In this document: one piece after another, positions 56,514 through 64,000 of the stretch
Layout of the letters: each line of letters begins with the position of its first letter
Numbering within the stretch: the stretch's first letter is position 1
NCBI GenBank assembly: GCA_007694165.1
Contig: RECE01000307.1
Span: forward strand, 1-64,000
DNA from: Bacteroidota bacterium
GTDB lineage: Bacteria; Bacteroidota; Bacteroidia; Bacteroidales; UBA7960
Length of the DNA: 64,000 bases
Direction: 5' to 3'
Position numbers and translations under genes: made by a program
Notes under the pieces: generated by a model
Database searches by the model: none
Seen by the model: the letters and a program-made list of their open reading frames with translations, nothing else
Told to the model about the DNA's origin: nothing

Positions 56514-58127
56514 CTAATTGTAACCGGGGTTCTGAGGAAAATCACTCCAGGTGCGGTCAATCTGGGTTTGAGGAATGGGCCTTAGGTTATGAAACTCCTG
56601 AATATTGAGAGAACCTTTAGGATTATGTGCCCTGACTCTTGCCACAAGTTTACCTGTTCTTTTCAAGTCATACCATCTGTGCAGTTCTCCGGCCAGCTCT
56701 CTGCCACGCTCATCAAGAATTTCATCGATGGTGAGCTCAGCGGGAGTTATAAGGGGTATCTCCACACCCGGGAAAGCGGCACGGCTGCGCAAAACATTGA
56801 AATAGTAGGCTGCATCATCCAATTGACCGAGCATCATCAGTGCTTCAGCAGCTATCAGATAGGTTTCGCCCAAACGCATATACATGTAATCTCTCCCATG
56901 CAAAGCCTGATAAGGGTATCTGTGTTTATGAACAGTTGGTGCATACACTGTATTGATGTCTTCTATGCGAATTACCAGGTAAGGATACTTTTCTTCAATT
57001 TCTTCCCTTGACATTTCCTGAACGATTGGGTCGTTGGTAAACCATGCGGCAGTATCTCCTATTGCGGCTCCATTGGGTAAGTTGTTTTCATCATTATAGA
57101 GCCATGCCTCTTTAAAAGTAACACTGTATCGCATATCGTTGCGTATGTGCAAACCTTCTTCACGGTAATCATTGCCAAACAGTTCTGTCAACAAGTAAGG
57201 AGTTGGAAAAAAGCGGGCTTTTCCAATATGGTACATGTTATCACCCACAAGCCCTTCAATCAGCCATTGCCTGGGCCCTATAAATCTCTGGATTTGATTG
57301 GGCGGAGAATTAACTTCAGGATTATCGCCCCACTGCACTGCCCAGATTGCTTCAGCATGCCGCTGATTGAAAGGGTCAAAAACATCCTCATAACTATCCA
57401 GAAGATGGTGCCTGCCACCTTCAATAACGGCAATGGCCAAATCGGCAGCCTGCTGCCAGTTGCCTATGGTAAGGTGTACTTTGGCCAGATGATTTACCGC
57501 TGCATCATGCGTAGGACGGCCATATTGGGTTTGTTGCAGGGGCAAATACTCTGCCGCAAACTCCAGGTCACTGATAATTACCTCATAGACCTCTTCTACA
57601 GGAGAGCGTGTGGCTTCCAGTTCCACATCACGGGTTTCTTCAAGGGTTATATGCAATGCACCAAAATGCTGAACAAGTACAAAGTAAAAATGAGCGCGTA
57701 AAAACTTTGCTTCAGCCATTTTCATGTTTTTGGTATTTTCATCTATTCCATCCACTTCGGGTGCCCTGCTGATGACAGTATTGGCATTGTTAATTCCTCT
57801 GTAAAAGTTATCCCACACAAAAACGTCTGAAGATGCCCTGAGGAGGTTTGAGGGGTTCAGACCACTTCCATAATCATTCCAGTGAGGATTGTAGGTTTGC
57901 CCTTCAGTGAAAAGATCGGTACCATAAAGGGTCATCAAAAACCCATTTTGCTGGCCGTAATACAAACGCAGGGGAACATATGTGGCGATAAGGGCTTCAT
58001 CAAGCCCCTGAACTGTTGAGAACTGATTGTCTGCAACCGTGTCGGTTATCATATCTTCCATTAAATCGGCACAGGAAGAAAAAAACACGACAAATAATAC
58101 AACGAGAATACTTATTTTATATTTCAT
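56514..58127 (-). CDS. SusD/RagB family outer-membrane lipoprotein
   Basis: A 537-residue substrate-binding lipoprotein that acts as the lid of a SusC channel. The frame is open further upstream to 58322, but that would overlap susC by 160 bp. ATG 58127 is chosen because it starts MKYKISILVVLFVVFFSSC, a lipoprotein signal with Cys19 for lipidation. The helical TPR-like body shows the family patterns, including AEAKFLRAHFYFVLVQHFG, LGETYLIAAEALMMLGQ and, near the end, DEILDERGRELAGELHRWYDLKRTGKL. It lies 34 bp after susC on the same strand. No glycoside hydrolase, sulfatase or peptidase accompanies the pair, so the nutrient (glycan or peptide) is unknown. Confidence 0.93.
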   Translation of the reverse strand: MKYKISILVVLFVVFFSSCADLMEDMITDTVADNQFSTVQGLDEALIATYVPLRLYYGQQNGFLMTLYGTDLFTEGQTYNPHWNDYGSGLNPSNLLRASSDVFVWDNFYRGINNANTVISRAPEVDGIDENTKNMKMAEAKFLRAHFYFVLVQHFGALHITLEETRDVELEATRSPVEEVYEVIISDLEFAAEYLPLQQTQYGRPTHDAAVNHLAKVHLTIGNWQQAADLAIAVIEGGRHHLLDSYEDVFDPFNQRHAEAIWAVQWGDNPEVNSPPNQIQRFIGPRQWLIEGLVGDNMYHIGKARFFPTPYLLTELFGNDYREEGLHIRNDMRYSVTFKEAWLYNDENNLPNGAAIGDTAAWFTNDPIVQEMSREEIEEKYPYLVIRIEDINTVYAPTVHKHRYPYQALHGRDYMYMRLGETYLIAAEALMMLGQLDDAAYYFNVLRSRAAFPGVEIPLITPAELTIDEILDERGRELAGELHRWYDLKRTGKLVARVRAHNPKGSLNIQEFHNLRPIPQTQIDRTWSDFPQNPGYN

Positions 58128-58161
58128 GATATTTATTTTATATAGTTCTTGAGAAATGATA

Positions 58162-61100
58162 TTAAAACCCAATTTCAACACCCAGCATATACGTGATATA
58201 ATTGGGCATATCGTGATTTCTGGCTCCTTCCGGATCAAGACCTTCAAAATTTGTGAAGGTAAACGGATTCTGAACCGTAGAAAAAACACGTGCCCTGGAA
58301 AGACCAAGTCTTTCAAGCGCATTGGAGGGCAGGGAGTACCCGAGGGTAATATTACGCACTCTCACATAACTTGCATCAAAATATCCCATGGGAGTAAAAT
58401 AAACATGTCCTCTTACCCTGGGCTCCGGATATTCTGTACTGGGATTATCGGGTGTATAATAGTCGATATTCAGAGAGTTCAGGTTATATCCCCGTCTCAG
58501 ATTGAGATATCCCCCCAAAGATGTGCCGCCTGCTTGACTCCAGATAGTAACTCCCTGGGCAGTATACAGCATAAAGGAAAAGTCAAAATTTCTGTAATTC
58601 ATGCGGCTGCTTAAACTTCCTGTCCATGAAGGATTCTCAGACCCCAGAATAACTCTGTCTTCTGCCCCAATGACTCCATCACCGTTTATATCCCTAACCC
58701 TGATGTCGCCGGGTGCAGCACCATATTGGGCTGCCTGTTCACGCTCTTCTTCCTGCCAGACACCCTCAAATTCATAATCAAAATGGACATTAACCGGCTG
58801 ACCAATAAACCAATTGTTTCCGGGGTCATCTTCTTTACCTCCATAAAGTTCGATAATCTCATTTCTGTTGGTGTGGAAAATCAGTGTGGTTTCCCAGTTA
58901 AACCTACCGGGTTGGGCAGCCTTTACAATTAGATTGGAAAGACTCAATTCAAACCCACGGTTTCTTGTGGAGCCAACATTTTCCAGTGTACTTGAAAAGC
59001 CCGATGTTGCAGGCAGCTGTCTCTGCATCAACAGATCGATGGTATTCTGCTGATAAAGGCCTACCGTACCCGATACCCGGTAATCGAAAAAACCGAAGTC
59101 GATACCAAAGTCCATCTGTCGTGTTCTTTCCCATCTGAGATCTGCATTGGCAAGTTCAGCATTCTGAAAACCAAACACGGATTGATCTCCAAAACTATAT
59201 CCTACACGCGACACCCTGCCCTGGGTTTGATAAGGTTGAATTCCTGTATTTCCGACATCCCCGTAGCTCAAGCGAAATTTTAATTCATTCAGGTTCGCCA
59301 GGTTCGACAGTGCTGGTTCATCTGATGCTAGCCATGCGAAAGCCATGGATGGAAAAAGCCCATATTTGTTTCCCTCCGCCAACCTGGAAGAACCATCCAG
59401 ACGTCCTGTCAGGGTAAACAAATAGCGCCCCATCAAAGAGTAGTTGGCTCTGAGCATATACGATTCAAGCACCCATTCTCTCAGCGTAGAATTTCGCGCG
59501 GTAGTTTCTTCTGCTGTTCCTATATTATAGAATCTTTGCTGTTCGAATGGCAGTCCTCTTACAGAGACGGAGTTCCCTGTGAGGTTATTGGTCTGAACAC
59601 TATACAAGCCGGTCAATCTGATGTTGTGATTCAAACCCAGCGATCTTCTGTAATCGATAATATTCTCATAGAGGATATTTCGAGTGCGCTCGTTGTTGAT
59701 AGAAGCAGTAGAATTTTGCCAGCTATGGTTGCCCCTTTCGAAGGTACTGATGTCAGGAGCAAAATTAAACCGGTAGGTGAACCCTTCGAAAGGAGTAAGT
59801 TCAGCATAAACATTGGCAATGATGCGGGTTCTGTCCCGTTGATCAATATACCAGTCTCTGTTGAGATTGAGCATGGGAAATGTCTCTCCAACGGCAAACT
59901 CTCCTCTCAGGGCTTCCTCTCCTCTTTCAGGCCAATCCAGAGGACTGCGCAGCACCAGGTCTCTGAAATTCCCTCCCCGATGTTCACGACTGGTGGATAC
60001 CTGAGCTGAAATTCCGGCCCTGAGAATACTGGTAACATTTTGGTCGAGATTCAACCTGCCAACATAACGGGTAAAATCATTGTTGTCCACAATGGCCTGA
60101 TGTTCATTGAGATTACCCGAAAGCGAATAGCGAGTACTTTCGGTTCCGCCTCTTATATTCAGCTGGTGGTTTTGCTGAAAACCTGTATTGAATGCTTCCT
60201 GCTGCCAGTTGGTATTGATTCCGTTTTGAATAGCCTCCATTTCCCAGTCCATAAAAAGATCTTCATCTGAGGTATAGGTGCCTTCTCTTCTTGCAGCATT
60301 TCTTTGCATTTCGGTGTATCTTTCAGCATCCATCAAATCAATGGTGCGTGCTATTTCCTGTAATCCTGCAGACACTGAATATTCTATGTAAGTAGCACCC
60401 ACAGGACCTCGCTGTGTTGTAATCAGGATAACTCCGTTTGCGCCTCGTGAACCGTAAATAGCTGTAGCCGATGCATCTTTGAGGATTTCAATGGATTCAA
60501 TGTCAGAAGGGTTAACAGCTGATAAATCACCTTCAATAGGGATACCATCAAGCACTATAAGCGGATCGTTGCCTGCAACAAAAGAGCGGGTTCCCCTGAT
60601 CCGAATGGTAGCTCCGGCACCAGGTCTGTAACTGTCAGCAACAACCTCCACTCCGGCAGCACGCCCCTGCAGGAGGTTTTCCACTGAATAAATCGGTTCG
60701 CTGGTAATAGTGGCCCGGTCGATAGAGGAAATGGAACCGGTAATCTCCCGTCTCTCCATACGCCCGTAACCTACTACCACTACCTCATCAAGCGCTGCCA
60801 TAGCGGGTTGCAAGGCCACATTCAACACCTGCTCCCGGTCCACTTCTACCAATGTGCTTTCGTAGCCGATAAAAGTAAATCTCAGCCTGCTCCCCGGACC
60901 CGGCACCTGGATAGAATAACTGCCGTTGCGATCTGAAACGGTTCCGCTATTGGAGCCTTCAACAACCACATTCACACCGGGCAAAGTTTCTCCACTCCTG
61001 GCATCTGTTATTACTCCTGTAACCTGAAAGGTATTTTGAGCTGAATTGCCTTGCGATAAGGCAGAACTTGCGCTTACCAGCGAAATTACCAGTAAGAACA

Positions 61101-61188
61101 TCAACGATAAACCTGTATTCCTGAAAAACAAAAGGTTATTATTTTTCAACGCGTAAGGATTACGCTTCAGATAATGCATTTTTTTCAT
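58162..61188 (-). CDS. SusC/RagA family TonB-dependent outer-membrane transporter
   Basis: A 1008-residue barrel. The signal peptide ends near residue 45 (ASSALSQ). A carboxypeptidase-regulatory-like domain (about 55-133, VTGVITDARSGETLPGVNVVVEG) leads to the SusC-type signature DEVVVVGYGRMERREITGSIS, which includes the TonB-box region. The plug domain (about 150-265) has VENLLQGRAAGVEV, RIRGTRSF and SIEILKDASATAIYGSRGANGVILITT. The rest is beta-barrel, ending in a terminal aromatic residue (VEIGF). With SusD it imports an oligomer using TonB energy. No sigma/anti-sigma or two-component regulator is adjacent; a plus-strand terminator lies in its leader. Confidence 0.95.
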   Translation of the reverse strand: MKKMHYLKRNPYALKNNNLLFFRNTGLSLMFLLVISLVSASSALSQGNSAQNTFQVTGVITDARSGETLPGVNVVVEGSNSGTVSDRNGSYSIQVPGPGSRLRFTFIGYESTLVEVDREQVLNVALQPAMAALDEVVVVGYGRMERREITGSISSIDRATITSEPIYSVENLLQGRAAGVEVVADSYRPGAGATIRIRGTRSFVAGNDPLIVLDGIPIEGDLSAVNPSDIESIEILKDASATAIYGSRGANGVILITTQRGPVGATYIEYSVSAGLQEIARTIDLMDAERYTEMQRNAARREGTYTSDEDLFMDWEMEAIQNGINTNWQQEAFNTGFQQNHQLNIRGGTESTRYSLSGNLNEHQAIVDNNDFTRYVGRLNLDQNVTSILRAGISAQVSTSREHRGGNFRDLVLRSPLDWPERGEEALRGEFAVGETFPMLNLNRDWYIDQRDRTRIIANVYAELTPFEGFTYRFNFAPDISTFERGNHSWQNSTASINNERTRNILYENIIDYRRSLGLNHNIRLTGLYSVQTNNLTGNSVSVRGLPFEQQRFYNIGTAEETTARNSTLREWVLESYMLRANYSLMGRYLFTLTGRLDGSSRLAEGNKYGLFPSMAFAWLASDEPALSNLANLNELKFRLSYGDVGNTGIQPYQTQGRVSRVGYSFGDQSVFGFQNAELANADLRWERTRQMDFGIDFGFFDYRVSGTVGLYQQNTIDLLMQRQLPATSGFSSTLENVGSTRNRGFELSLSNLIVKAAQPGRFNWETTLIFHTNRNEIIELYGGKEDDPGNNWFIGQPVNVHFDYEFEGVWQEEEREQAAQYGAAPGDIRVRDINGDGVIGAEDRVILGSENPSWTGSLSSRMNYRNFDFSFMLYTAQGVTIWSQAGGTSLGGYLNLRRGYNLNSLNIDYYTPDNPSTEYPEPRVRGHVYFTPMGYFDASYVRVRNITLGYSLPSNALERLGLSRARVFSTVQNPFTFTNFEGLDPEGARNHDMPNYITYMLGVEIGF

Positions 61189-61195
61189 AATTTTG
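61188..61195 (+). promoter_or_regulatory. Candidate plus-strand -7 box antisense to the susC start
   Basis: TAATTTTG matches TAnnTTTG on the strand opposite to susC and overlaps its start codon. The -33 region is poor. It would start a transcript near 61202 that reaches the terminator ending at 61322. Confidence 0.25.
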
Positions 61196-61201
61196 TTTTT
61201 G

Positions 61202-61322
61202 TTTTAGGTGAATGATTTTTAAAGCAATCCAATGAGTTTTAGACCTCGTGCTTTAATTTGAAACTGAAAAATCTGAAACATTTTTTACATTGGGAGAATG
61301 GCCGTTCTCCCAATTTTTTTTT
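61202..61322 (+). ncRNA. Possible antisense small RNA over the susC leader
   Basis: This is an inference from two signals on the plus strand: a TAnnTTTG box at 61188-61195 and a strong intrinsic terminator at 61289-61322. Together they would give an RNA of about 120 nt complementary to the susC 5' leader. Cis-antisense sRNAs in this position are known repressors of susC-like genes in Bacteroides (the DonS type). Start and length are approximate. Confidence 0.35.
61289..61322 (+). terminator. Plus-strand intrinsic terminator in the susC leader
   Basis: TTGGGAGAA (61290-61298) pairs perfectly with TTCTCCCAA (61305-61313) around TGGCCG, with one more A-T pair, followed by nine Ts on the plus strand. 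On the minus strand no T run follows. Flanking genes are all on the minus strand, so it serves no annotated gene. Confidence 0.75.
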
Positions 61323-61533
61323 GCATAAGTATAAGGGATTTTTAGGTGAATAAATTGATAGAACTTTCGGTTATTATGCCTGCATTGCTAAGTGTTCTTA
61401 AGAATACAAAACCTCTGCTAAGGTAAAAATCAACAGACAAGAAATTATTAACTTAATCTTATGTTTAAATTAATTGTTTTTTACCTTGAGCAAGGAACCA
61501 GGTTTCCAGCTGACTCTTAATGCTATTATAATG

Positions 61534-62298
61534 TTAAGCACTCATGGCCAAATCAAGAACCTTATCTTTGTCATAATGGCTCATCAGATCGCTGTAACTT
61601 TTGAATTTCAAGGTTTCGTGTTTCAGGGATTCCGTGTTGAGTACCACTCCCTGAAAACGGCCCAAAGAGCATGAGCCGCTGTTGATATAGGTCTTTTTGT
61701 TGTTCAGATAGTAGGTTTTATGGGCTTCTATTTTATGGGTATGTCCCAGCAAAACCACATCGTGGCTTTTAAGCAAACGAAGCGCATGTGTAAGATACTT
61801 TATGGAATCGTACTTTTTGGGAATCTTATTGATGGCTTCATGCATTTCAAATATTTTACGATAGGCTTTAAATATCCAATCCATTTGAATTCCCCACCGT
61901 AAAAGGTTGAATCCAAACGTTTGTACTCTTTGACCCAGCAATTTGCCATTCATAAAATCGGCAGCATGTCCGTGCTCGATATAAATACTTTTCCCATTAC
62001 TGTTTTCAAAACTTACACTATCACTGCCAAATGGGCAAAGGGCATCATGATTTCCTTTTAAATAAATTACATCCGGGTTATGCAACAGGTAATCCACAAG
62101 GCTGGAATTGGTATCACAGATTTCATCAAAAGCGTATTTATAGAGTTCAAATACATCTCCGTTGAGGATGATTTTATCTATCTGTTCTTCGTATTTGACT
62201 CTCTGCAAAGCATTCATAAACTCCTCAGCTTTCCAGCCAAAAGTTGAGAAACAATCATTATTGCCAATATGCAGGTCGGATACAATAAGTAAGTTCAT
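61534..62298 (-). CDS. Calcineurin-like metallophosphoesterase (LpxH-like)
   Basis: A 254-residue two-metal phosphoesterase. All five metal-binding blocks are present in order: SDLHIG (D8, H10), LNGDVFE, KGNHDA, EHGHAAD and LLGHTHKIE. The size and the insertion between the fourth and fifth blocks resemble UDP-2,3-diacylglucosamine pyrophosphatases (LpxH) and their uncharacterised relatives. LpxH itself is one possibility, but the sequence does not settle the substrate. The gene starts 12 bp after the glycosyltransferase gene ends, so the two form one transcription unit, which points to a lipid or glycolipid substrate. Confidence 0.85.
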   Translation of the reverse strand: MNLLIVSDLHIGNNDCFSTFGWKAEEFMNALQRVKYEEQIDKIILNGDVFELYKYAFDEICDTNSSLVDYLLHNPDVIYLKGNHDALCPFGSDSVSFENSNGKSIYIEHGHAADFMNGKLLGQRVQTFGFNLLRWGIQMDWIFKAYRKIFEMHEAINKIPKKYDSIKYLTHALRLLKSHDVVLLGHTHKIEAHKTYYLNNKKTYINSGSCSLGRFQGVVLNTESLKHETLKFKSYSDLMSHYDKDKVLDLAMSA

Positions 62299-62310
62299 TA
62301 TGCAGCGTTT

Positions 62311-63447
62311 TTAATGTGTAACCAGGTAATTGGAAACCAAGGGTGTTCCATTGACCAATTGTTGACGATCAATGTTGCTTTTATAGAGGTTGTAAATGTG
62401 AGGATTGTAAATCAACTCATTGATACGGGTAGTGAGATGACCAATATTCTTCTCATAAATCCCCATGGTATTGTCGCAAACAAAATCTTTGTTGCCCTTT
62501 TCCTGCTCCCATATATAATCGTTGATAACGGGAATCTTACCCGACATGAGAACTTCCATAAAGGTGCTCGCACCACATTTTGTCACCACCGCATCAGCAA
62601 TATTGATCAACTCATACACAAAATCCACATACCCAAAGATTTTCAGCGCATCGAAGTTGTACCTGCTTTTAAACTTCCATGCTTTTTTATACAATTCCTG
62701 GTTATTACCGCACACAATAGCCACTTCGGCAGCAGGGCTGTTTTTCAGAACGCTTTTAAGTATTTTTTTTCCTTTGGGAATACCATCTGCTCCTCCCAGA
62801 ATAAGGATCAGCCTTTTATTGGGTTCAAAACCCAGGTTTACCTTCATAACCTGCGAAAGCAAAGGAGGCAAGGGACGGGTAAATTTTTCATCCAGGATAA
62901 AAGGAAAAACCCTGATGTTAACGGCGGGGATTTTCTTTTTTACACAATAGTTTTTCACCCTTTCAGAAAATACGATAAATTCAGGCTCCTTATGCAGAAA
63001 CCAGATGGGGTGGGCTGTATAGGGATCGGTAACCACCACCTTTACCGGAGTATCCGGCATATATTGCTTTACTATTTGCATTACGGGCCTGATGAGGAAA
63101 AAATGAAATACAACGATCTTCTCCGGTTTATGAGAAAGTATTTGCTTCCTTAAATGGGGTTTGATATAAAAACTGAGCAAAACAGAGGTAAGAAAAGCCA
63201 CAAGGGGTATCTTATGGAAAGCATACAATGTTTCAAATACCCAAACGGCTTTGGACTGTGATTGGCGATAACCGTCTTCAACAATAGTTTTTACCCCTTT
63301 GCTGACACCTGCAAAACCATCAAGCAATGTAACTTTGGCTTTATCACCGTAGCGCGAATGGATATAATTGGCGAGGGAACGGGCCGGGGCGAGATGTCCC
63401 CCTCCGGTTTTTAGATACAGGAAAAGATGTTTCTTTTGCATATCCAC
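62311..63447 (-). CDS. GT28-type glycosyltransferase, MGDG synthase/UgtP-like
   Basis: A 378-residue GT-B fold enzyme of the group that glycosylates diacylglycerol (monogalactosyldiacylglycerol synthase, processive UgtP) and is related to MurG. The N-terminal half has the acceptor-side loop KTGGGHLAPARSLA (residues 13-26). The C-terminal half has LILILGGADGIPKGKK, a CGNN turn, GYVDFVYELINIADAVVTKCGASTFMEVLMSGKIPVI and a nucleotide-sugar-binding WEQEKGN. It probably makes a glycolipid at the inner membrane; donor and acceptor are not certain. It lies between a related gene fragment upstream (91 bp) and the metallophosphoesterase downstream (12 bp). Confidence 0.85.
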   Translation of the reverse strand: MDMQKKHLFLYLKTGGGHLAPARSLANYIHSRYGDKAKVTLLDGFAGVSKGVKTIVEDGYRQSQSKAVWVFETLYAFHKIPLVAFLTSVLLSFYIKPHLRKQILSHKPEKIVVFHFFLIRPVMQIVKQYMPDTPVKVVVTDPYTAHPIWFLHKEPEFIVFSERVKNYCVKKKIPAVNIRVFPFILDEKFTRPLPPLLSQVMKVNLGFEPNKRLILILGGADGIPKGKKILKSVLKNSPAAEVAIVCGNNQELYKKAWKFKSRYNFDALKIFGYVDFVYELINIADAVVTKCGASTFMEVLMSGKIPVINDYIWEQEKGNKDFVCDNTMGIYEKNIGHLTTRINELIYNPHIYNLYKSNIDRQQLVNGTPLVSNYLVTH

Positions 63448-63538
63448 GTTTATTAGAGGTTATGCAATATTACGCTTTCAATGTTAATGAAATTTAAAAT
63501 TGGCATTATCATTAAGTGAAGTATACGTAACTTTTATA

Positions 63539-64000
63539 TTACCGGATAAGTTCATCATCTCTTCTCACCTCTCCTTTGAGCAGTACATCTGTAATATTAT
63601 AAACCCCCTTTTTACGTGCTTTCAGAAAACCCGACCAGGCAGCTTCGGCCAGCCGACCCTTCCGGAGCATATCAAAAAGCCATTGGTCAGCAAATTCCGG
63701 TGACTCCTGTTTTATTCCCGCCTGAATTTCCTTAAGCCATTTTTTATTGGCCCTTTCCTGTGCCCCGATGGGAGGACTCATCACCACCGGAATACCCAGG
63801 GCGGTATAAAATGACAGTTCACTGGGTTTGGTCCACAGGATATCGGTATGCCTGACAATTTCATTAAACTTCTTATAGTAGCCGGCAAAGGTTTTATCAT
63901 AAATGACATGAATATGGGTGGAGCACACCTCTTCTTTCACATCCAGAAAATAATCATTCACCTCTTCCCTGGTGCCAGCCACAAGGTAAAGATTCATTTC
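63539..64000 (-). CDS. Glycosyltransferase-like protein, C-terminal part (5' end outside window)
   Basis: The frame is open to the window edge, so at least 153 C-terminal residues are seen; the Met at 63997 is not necessarily the start. Visible features are a Rossmann-like strand with YLVAGTREEVNDYF, then RHTDILWTKPSELSFYTALGIPVVMSPPIGAQE, which resembles the donor-binding loop of GT-B enzymes of the MurG/GT28 type, and a helical tail. Only a tentative family call is possible. It is co-directional with the GT28-type gene and 91 bp upstream of it, so it may belong to the same glycolipid unit. Confidence 0.55.
   Translation of the reverse strand, partial: EMNLYLVAGTREEVNDYFLDVKEEVCSTHIHVIYDKTFAGYYKKFNEIVRHTDILWTKPSELSFYTALGIPVVMSPPIGAQERANKKWLKEIQAGIKQESPEFADQWLFDMLRKGRLAEAAWSGFLKARKKGVYNITDVLLKGEVRRDDELIR

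Larger units (their letters stand above)
61189..61533. other. Intergenic gap upstream of susC
   Basis: 345 bp between the susC start and the metallophosphoesterase stop. Apart from the plus-strand hairpin and sRNA candidate it is AT-rich, and it must contain the susC promoter, for which no TAnnTTTG on the minus strand was found. Confidence 0.55.

Noticed and set aside
58128-58322. Extended susD start overlapping susC
   Set aside because: The downstream ATG at 58127 begins a proper lipoprotein signal with Cys19; the extension would bury that signal and overlap susC.

Overview
The window comes from a member of the Bacteroidota, probably a free-living Bacteroidia or flavobacteria-like lineage. 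The evidence is a SusC/SusD pair, proteins with type IX secretion (T9SS) C-terminal domains of both type A and type B, two PorP/SprF-family proteins, and start-proximal sequences matching the Bacteroidota promoter form TAnnTTTG. A 2-oxoglutarate dehydrogenase (sucA, sucB) argues for an oxidative TCA cycle. Genus cannot be told from the sequence. No rRNA, tRNA, CRISPR array, phage or intact transposase gene was seen.

Positions 1-20 kb are mostly housekeeping. On the minus strand lie purA (cut only at its last codons by the window edge), a Fur-family regulator, a bifunctional RelA/SpoT enzyme, Ppx/GppA directly abutting polyphosphate kinase 1, a SixA phosphatase and glyA. The plus strand then carries a secreted S9 dipeptidyl-peptidase-like enzyme, a Skp/OmpH chaperone, a small YgaP-like membrane protein and a queuosine-precursor transporter. 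A gamma-carbonic anhydrase, sucB and sucA lie on the minus strand among them. A degenerate GGGTTAT repeat with a palindromic insert separates sucB from sucA.

Positions 20-32 kb carry two large mosaic secreted proteins on the plus strand, both with type A T9SS sorting domains. One is a 2094-residue multi-domain adhesin. The other is a 1499-residue trypsin-like protease that shares several modules with it. A cluster of REP-like palindromes lies between them.

Positions 32-56.4 kb are the centre of interest: five co-directional genes encoding three giant cysteine-patterned PKD-repeat proteins (1928, 3905 and 1445 residues), all with type B (gliding-motility-associated) sorting domains, around two tandem PorP/SprF paralogues. 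A candidate promoter overlapped by a 10-bp direct repeat precedes the first gene. The natural reading is a dedicated surface-adhesin export locus, with SprF-like proteins serving the giant substrates. The function of the assembled structure is unknown.

Positions 56.5-64 kb are on the minus strand: an orphan SusC/SusD transporter pair with a plus-strand-oriented terminator in the susC leader, suggesting an antisense small RNA, then a metallophosphoesterase, a GT28-type glycosyltransferase and the C-terminal part of another glycosyltransferase-like protein.
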